Shown here: one piece after another, positions 17,056 through 20,256 of the stretch
Layout: every line of letters starts with the position of its first letter
Position numbering within the stretch: the first letter of the stretch is position 1
DNA from: Firmicutes bacterium CAG:582
GTDB lineage: Bacteria; Bacillota_I; Bacilli_A; RF39; UBA660
NCBI GenBank assembly: GCA_000435515.1
Contig: FR884146.1
Coordinates: 1 to 20,256, forward strand
Reading direction: 5' to 3'
DNA length: 20,256 nt
The notes under the pieces: generated by a model
Seen by the model: the letters and a program-made list of their open reading frames with translations, nothing else
What the model was told of the DNA's origin: nothing
Databases searched by the model: none
Program-made: the position numbers and the translations under genes

Positions 17056-18105
17056 ATTGTTTATAAGTCTTTCATCTTTATTATTATAAGCTAAAGCTTT
17101 ATCAACATAGAAAATTGCTTCGTCTTTAAGGCCTAAATTATAATATGAAATAGATAAAAGATCATCTATGGTTGAATCAAAACAAAATGGTTCATTGATA
17201 TATAGAAGTTCATTTTCACTAATTAGTTTTGCTTTTAGTAAAGTTGTTATAACTTCCATATATTTTTTTTGTTTGAATTTTAAAAAAGCAAGTTCTACAT
17301 AAGGTTCACGAGCTGATGGAGAAGTTAAAATGGCCTTATTCAGCCATATTAAAGCTTCATCATCTCTACCTAAATGTTGATAACATCTACTTATAAAACG
17401 CATTGATGCTGCGCGTTCCAAATACCAAGCAGATTCAATTTTTGTATGTTTTATTAAAGTTTCAATAGCTTCATTCCACCTACCATAATACATGTATTCT
17501 CTTCCTAAATAATGTAAAGTTCGATCATCATCAGGATTTTCTTTATGGGATAGTTCCAATAGATTTAAATACTGAGAACGTGATTTAGTTTTATCAGGAT
17601 AATGATTTAAAACTATAGTTTCATCAGTATTTACTTTTTCTTCATCTAAAGAACATTCTAAGATTTCGTGTACAGGATAAATCCATTTATAATGCTTACG
17701 ATCATGGATTTTTTCATACATAAAAGAAACTATTGGTCTATTTTGGTCATCTAGTGACCAATTATATTTATAACGAAGTCGGTTAGCATTTTTAAATGAT
17801 GCATCAATTTTACTACGCCAACCACTTTCAAATACTTCGTCTAAATCAGTACATACACATACATCAACATCTTCGGGAACCAATTCTAAACTTTTGTTTC
17901 TTGCTACATCAAATCTCCAAGGTGATATAGTTTCTACCGATACATTCACGCCTAAAGATTTTAAAAGATTAACTGTATTATCAGTTGAACCAGTATCAAG
18001 AACATAAATAGAATCTGCTTCTTTCATTGATTCATACCATCTTTTTACTTGCTTTTCTTCATTTTTGGATATTGCATATACGGCTACTTTTAGTTTTTTA
18101 TTCAT
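17035..18105 (-). CDS. Family 2 glycosyltransferase with C-terminal TPR repeats
   Basis: 356 aa. The N-terminal GT2 (GT-A) domain begins with VAVYAISKNEEKQV, has the nucleotide-binding LDTGSTDNT (36-44) and the metal-binding acidic motif TDLDE (86-90), and continues to the WIYPVHEIL segment. From about residue 185 the protein is a run of TPR-like helical repeats (HYLGREYMYYGRWNEA, RCYQHLGRDDEAL, YYNLGLKDEAI), which commonly hold peptide substrates. It is a soluble cytoplasmic enzyme with no membrane helix. Its start lies 9 bases after the collagen-like gene, whose TAG stop is part of the TAGGAAA binding site. Coupled expression suggests it glycosylates Thr residues of the collagen-like protein; this is inference. 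SunS-like and other TPR-GT2 enzymes are the nearest relatives I can name. Confidence 0.88.
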   Translation of the reverse strand: MNKKLKVAVYAISKNEEKQVKRWYESMKEADSIYVLDTGSTDNTVNLLKSLGVNVSVETISPWRFDVARNKSLELVPEDVDVCVCTDLDEVFESGWRSKIDASFKNANRLRYKYNWSLDDQNRPIVSFMYEKIHDRKHYKWIYPVHEILECSLDEEKVNTDETIVLNHYPDKTKSRSQYLNLLELSHKENPDDDRTLHYLGREYMYYGRWNEAIETLIKHTKIESAWYLERAASMRFISRCYQHLGRDDEALIWLNKAILTSPSAREPYVELAFLKFKQKKYMEVITTLLKAKLISENELLYINEPFCFDSTIDDLLSISYYNLGLKDEAIFYVDKALAYNNKDERLINNKKIFEK

Positions 18106-18114
18106 CTATGTTTC

Positions 18115-19023
18115 CTATGCTCCTGCGGCTCCAGTTGGACCTGTTGGACCTGTTGGACCCGTTGGACCTGTTGGACCTTCTACTCCGGCATCTCCTGCTG
18201 GACCTGTTGGGCCGGCAGGTATAGTTAAGTTAAGAACAAAGTTTGGAGAAGTTCCAGTAATAGAAGCAGTTGCTTGTGTTCCTGGATTTCCAGTTGTTAC
18301 TGTACCAATCGTTATAACTGGTGTTTCTCCAGCAGCTCCTGCTGGACCTGTTGGACCTTCTACTCCCTGAATACCTTGGATACCTTGTGCTCCCGTTGGA
18401 CCTGTTGGGCCTGTTGGACCTTCTGTTCCGGCATCTCCTGCTGGACCTGTTGGACCTTGTACTCCTTGAATACCTTGGATACCTTGTGCTCCGGTTGGAC
18501 CTGTTGGTCCTGTTGGACCTGTTGCTCCGGCATCTCCTGCTGGACCTGTTGGACCTTGTACTCCTTGAATACCTTGGATACCTTGTGCTCCGGTTGGGCC
18601 TGTTGGTCCTTGAATTCCTTGAACACCTTGAATTCCTTGTTCACCTTGTGCTCCTGTACTTCCTGTTGCTCCTGTTGGACCTGTTGGGCCTTGTACTCCT
18701 TGAATTCCTTGAATTCCTTGAATACCTGTTGTTCCCGTTGCTCCTGTTGGACCTGTTGGGCCTTGTGCTCCTGTTGGACCTGTTGCTCCAGCAACTCCTT
18801 GAGGTCCTTGAATTCCTTGGATACCTTGTGGGCCTGTTGGTCCAGTTTCTCCAGCAACTCCTTGAATTCCTTGGATTCCTTGTTCACCAACTGGTCCTTG
18901 AGTTCCTCTAGGTCCCGTCGGACCTGTTGGGCCTGTTGGACCAACTCTTGTAGGTCTTGGAGGAAGTGGTGATGGAGGACATGATGGATTAAATTTGTTA
19001 CCACATGTACAATCGTTGTTCAT
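18115..19023 (-). CDS. Collagen-like Gly-X-Y repeat protein (BclA-like, no C-terminal globular domain)
   Basis: 302 aa. The N-terminal 27 residues are Cys- and Pro-rich (Cys5, Cys7, Cys15) with no signal peptide or lipobox. Gly-X-Y triplets run from 28 to about 232, rich in GPT, GIQ and GAQ. A 38-residue non-collagen insert follows (233-270, with TGNPGTQATASI and FVLNLTIP), of a type repeatedly seen within clostridial/bacillar collagen-like proteins. The protein then ends in more triplets (271-302, ...GPTGAAGA). BclA-type exosporium proteins normally end in a globular trimerising domain; none is present here. Thr-rich GPT triplets are typical O-glycosylation sites, consistent with the glycosyltransferase next door. 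Base composition is clearly more GC-rich than neighbours, as Gly/Pro/Ala codons demand. AAAGGA lies 9 nt upstream of the ATG. Confidence 0.9.
   Translation of the reverse strand: MNNDCTCGNKFNPSCPPSPLPPRPTRVGPTGPTGPTGPRGTQGPVGEQGIQGIQGVAGETGPTGPQGIQGIQGPQGVAGATGPTGAQGPTGPTGATGTTGIQGIQGIQGVQGPTGPTGATGSTGAQGEQGIQGVQGIQGPTGPTGAQGIQGIQGVQGPTGPAGDAGATGPTGPTGPTGAQGIQGIQGVQGPTGPAGDAGTEGPTGPTGPTGAQGIQGIQGVEGPTGPAGAAGETPVITIGTVTTGNPGTQATASITGTSPNFVLNLTIPAGPTGPAGDAGVEGPTGPTGPTGPTGPTGAAGA
18328..18591 (-). repeat. Tandem 99-bp repeat in the collagen-like gene
   Basis: Two full units of 99 bp (33 residues, 11 triplets, each starting GAQGIQGIQGV) and a partial third: residues 145-177, 178-210 and 211-232. 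DNA identity between units is high, for example the GGCATCTCCTGCTGGACC block recurs 99 bp apart near 18430 and 18529. Confidence 0.85.
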
Positions 19024-19214
19024 TTTTCACATTCCTTTCTATTATAGTCTATGAAAGAAATGAAAAAAAGTTTCAAAAAAAAGATACTAAATGAATACAC
19101 ATTAAGTATATAATTTTTATTTTGTTTTTCTTTAGCAGTAATATTGCAGACGTCATTTAACAATAATTGAAAGATTGGATCACTTCCGCCTAATACTACA
19201 AATGCATCATTCAT
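19020..19214 (-). CDS. Doubtful 64-aa ORF upstream of the collagen-like gene
   Basis: Begins MNDAFVVLGGSDPIFQLLLND, which looks protein-like, but the second half is low-complexity Phe/Ile-rich sequence. Its TGA stop overlaps the collagen-like ATG (ATGA). There is no proper ribosome binding site at this ATG. An in-frame ATG 24 bp further upstream (19236-19238) has AGGAG 3 nt before it but is followed after six codons by TGA. It could be a small protein, a leader, or the remnant of a gene broken by a TGG-to-TGA change. I do not recognise it. Confidence 0.2.
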   Translation of the reverse strand: MNDAFVVLGGSDPIFQLLLNDVCNITAKEKQNKNYILNVYSFSIFFLKLFFISFIDYNRKECEK

Positions 19215-19326
19215 ATTTCATGAAATTAATCTTCTCATGTACTCCTGATTTTAAGTTATAATACTAAAAAAAGAAAAAAGACAAGTTAATAATTTATATA
19301 TTAAAAAATATACCAAAACTGGTATA
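19024..19326. other. 303-bp spacer between lgt and the collagen-like gene
   Basis: Contains the lgt terminator, a possible promoter (TTGTCT at 19279-19284, 18 bp, TATAAC at 19255-19260, minus strand) and an AGGAG at 19242-19246. It also holds a doubtful small ORF and the collagen promoter region. No RNA gene or mobile element is visible. Confidence 0.6.
19041..19071 (-). promoter_or_regulatory. Promoter of the collagen-like operon, sigma-K-like or vegetative -10
   Basis: On the minus strand CATAGACTA (19045-19053) matches the sigma-K -10 consensus CATANNNTA, with AC (19070-19071) exactly 16 bp upstream, the usual sigma-K spacing. The same bases end in TATAAT (19041-19046), so a sigma-A -10 is equally readable, though no TTGACA-like hexamer is found at 16-18 bp. 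Confidence 0.4.
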
Positions 19327-19328
19327 TT
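19301..19328 (-). terminator. Intrinsic terminator of lgt
   Basis: Minus strand AATATACC-AGTTTT-GGTATATT forms an 8-bp stem followed by a TTTTTTAA run. The lgt stop codon (19327-19329) overlaps the first arm. Confidence 0.75.
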
Positions 19329-20142
19329 AAAATTTTATATCATCAACATTGCTTGGATCATTATATAAATCTTCAAATCTTCCTTTTCTACTTATAAACA
19401 TAAGCATTCCAATTCCTATAAGAACCATCACTACAGAAACTATTTGAGCCATTTTAAATCCACCAATCATTAATGAATCAGTTCTTCCCATTTCTATAAA
19501 GAATCTTAAAGTTCCGTATATTACTAAATATAATGCAGTCATCATACCAACTTTATTATATTTTCCTCTTCTTACAAATAATAAAATAATAAAAGCAATG
19601 AAACATATAATAGATTCAAAGAAGAAACTAGGCATATAAGTTACTCCATCAATATTCATACCTTTTATAACAAAATCAGGAACAAATAGTCTTTTTAATG
19701 TTTCAACATTCGTTGCTGCGCCATGAGCTTCTTGATTAAAAAAATTTCCCCAACGACCAATCGCTTGACCTAATAGAAGTGGAACACATAAAATATCAGT
19801 GATTCTTAGAACTCTAACATTATATTTTTTACAATATAATATAACAGTTATTAAACCAAAAATGATTCCACCATGAATAGCAAGACCACCTTCCCAAACT
19901 TTAAAAATATCTAATAGATTATCTTTAAAAGCATTATATTCAAAAATACAATAATATAATCTTGCTCCAATTATTCCAAAAATTAGCCCCCAAAACATTA
20001 AATTAAACATAAAATCTTTTTTTATATTAAATCTACTTGCTTCTCTTTCACTTAGCATAAATATACATATAACAGCACATAGTATTAAAACTGAATACCA
20101 TCTTAATTCAAAATTACCAATTGTAAACATTATTGGATTCAT
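19327..20142 (-). CDS. lgt: Prolipoprotein diacylglyceryl transferase
   Basis: Transfers diacylglycerol from phosphatidylglycerol to the lipobox cysteine of prolipoproteins, the first step of lipoprotein maturation, in the cytoplasmic membrane. The 271-aa product has about seven membrane segments, the HGG motif (GLAIHGGIIFG, 87-97) and the Lgt signature GRWGNFFNQEAHG (129-141). Near the C terminus YGTLRFFIEMGR carries the conserved Arg and Glu residues of the family. AGGAGAG lies 7 nt upstream of the ATG. It is transcribed alone from its own promoter to its own terminator. Confidence 0.97.
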   Translation of the reverse strand: MNPIMFTIGNFELRWYSVLILCAVICIFMLSEREASRFNIKKDFMFNLMFWGLIFGIIGARLYYCIFEYNAFKDNLLDIFKVWEGGLAIHGGIIFGLITVILYCKKYNVRVLRITDILCVPLLLGQAIGRWGNFFNQEAHGAATNVETLKRLFVPDFVIKGMNIDGVTYMPSFFFESIICFIAFIILLFVRRGKYNKVGMMTALYLVIYGTLRFFIEMGRTDSLMIGGFKMAQIVSVVMVLIGIGMLMFISRKGRFEDLYNDPSNVDDIKF

Positions 20143-20161
20143 TTTATCACTCTCCTAATTA

Positions 20162-20190
20162 ATTATAATTTAACACTTATAATTATTCAA
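20162..20190 (-). promoter_or_regulatory. Sigma-A promoter of lgt
   Basis: TTGAAT (20185-20190), 17-bp spacer, TATAAT (20162-20167) on the minus strand, 19 bp before the start codon. Confidence 0.75.
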
Positions 20191-20199
20191 ATAAAAATG

Positions 20200-20221
20200 T
20201 TGATAACACACACATTATCAA
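20200..20221. repeat. Inverted repeat upstream of the lgt promoter
   Basis: TTGATAA and TTATCAA separated by 8 nt (alternating CA). It could be a weak terminator of the next gene to the right on the minus strand (a short T-rich stretch follows) or an operator. Both remain unproven. Nothing else is visible to the window edge. Confidence 0.35.
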
Positions 20222-20256
20222 TATTTTTTATATTATTTATTAATTTTATAAGTAAG

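Noticed and set aside
18065..19004. Several long open frames on both strands across the collagen-like gene (for example plus-strand frames rich in Leu or Cys/Trp).
   Set aside because: They are shadows produced by the repetitive Gly-X-Y coding sequence. Their products are low-complexity, they lack ribosome binding sites, and the minus-strand collagen frame explains the region.
18115..19023. Horizontal acquisition of the collagen-like gene because of higher GC.
   Set aside because: The composition is fully explained by Gly, Pro and Ala codons; there are no flanking mobile elements or direct repeats.
43..20142. Mycoplasma-type code with TGA as tryptophan.
   Set aside because: All conserved genes are intact with TGA treated as stop, and the tryptophan codons I checked at conserved sites (for example in ligA and rplM) are TGG. 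Absence of TGA stops is reported separately.

Overview
The window is about 20 kb of very AT-rich bacterial chromosome in which every credible gene lies on the minus strand. The content (FtsH, TilS, L13/S9, TruA, PcrA, LigA, Lgt), the strong AGGAGG-type ribosome binding sites, the TTGACA/TATAAT promoters and the oligo-U intrinsic terminators fit a low-GC Gram-positive bacterium. A small-genome Bacilli lineage related to Mollicutes or Erysipelotrichia is my inference; I cannot name the genus. TGG encodes tryptophan throughout and TGA ends no confident gene.

Layout in transcription order, from right to left. lgt has its own promoter and terminator. Next comes a roughly 300-bp spacer with promoter-like sites and a doubtful small ORF. 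It is followed by a two-gene cassette: a Gly-X-Y collagen-like surface protein and a family 2 glycosyltransferase with TPR repeats, probably its modifying enzyme. Then come pcrA (with a LexA/SOS-like operator), a single gene for a kinase-fold protein, and ligA. After these is an operon of three membrane proteins: a small anchored protein, a sensor with a degenerate GGDEF domain, and a YihY/BrkB family protein.

The next block has the usual Firmicutes order ecfA1-ecfA2-(ecfT)-truA-rplM-rpsI. Here, however, the two ATPase genes encode proteins with ruined catalytic motifs and ecfT is absent. A DUF6020-like multi-membrane protein follows as a single gene, and the window ends with a tilS-ftsH pair. 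This FtsH carries an added C-terminal helix-extended-loop module resembling the Rho N-terminal domain.

The most unusual items are the pair of degenerate ECF-type ATPases, the collagen/glycosyltransferase cassette with a possible sporulation-type promoter, the kinase-like orphan, the inactive-looking GGDEF sensor, the FtsH tail, and the tight packing of signals. Several stop codons sit inside terminator hairpins or inside the next gene's ribosome binding site.

I saw no tRNA, rRNA, CRISPR array, insertion sequence or phage gene.
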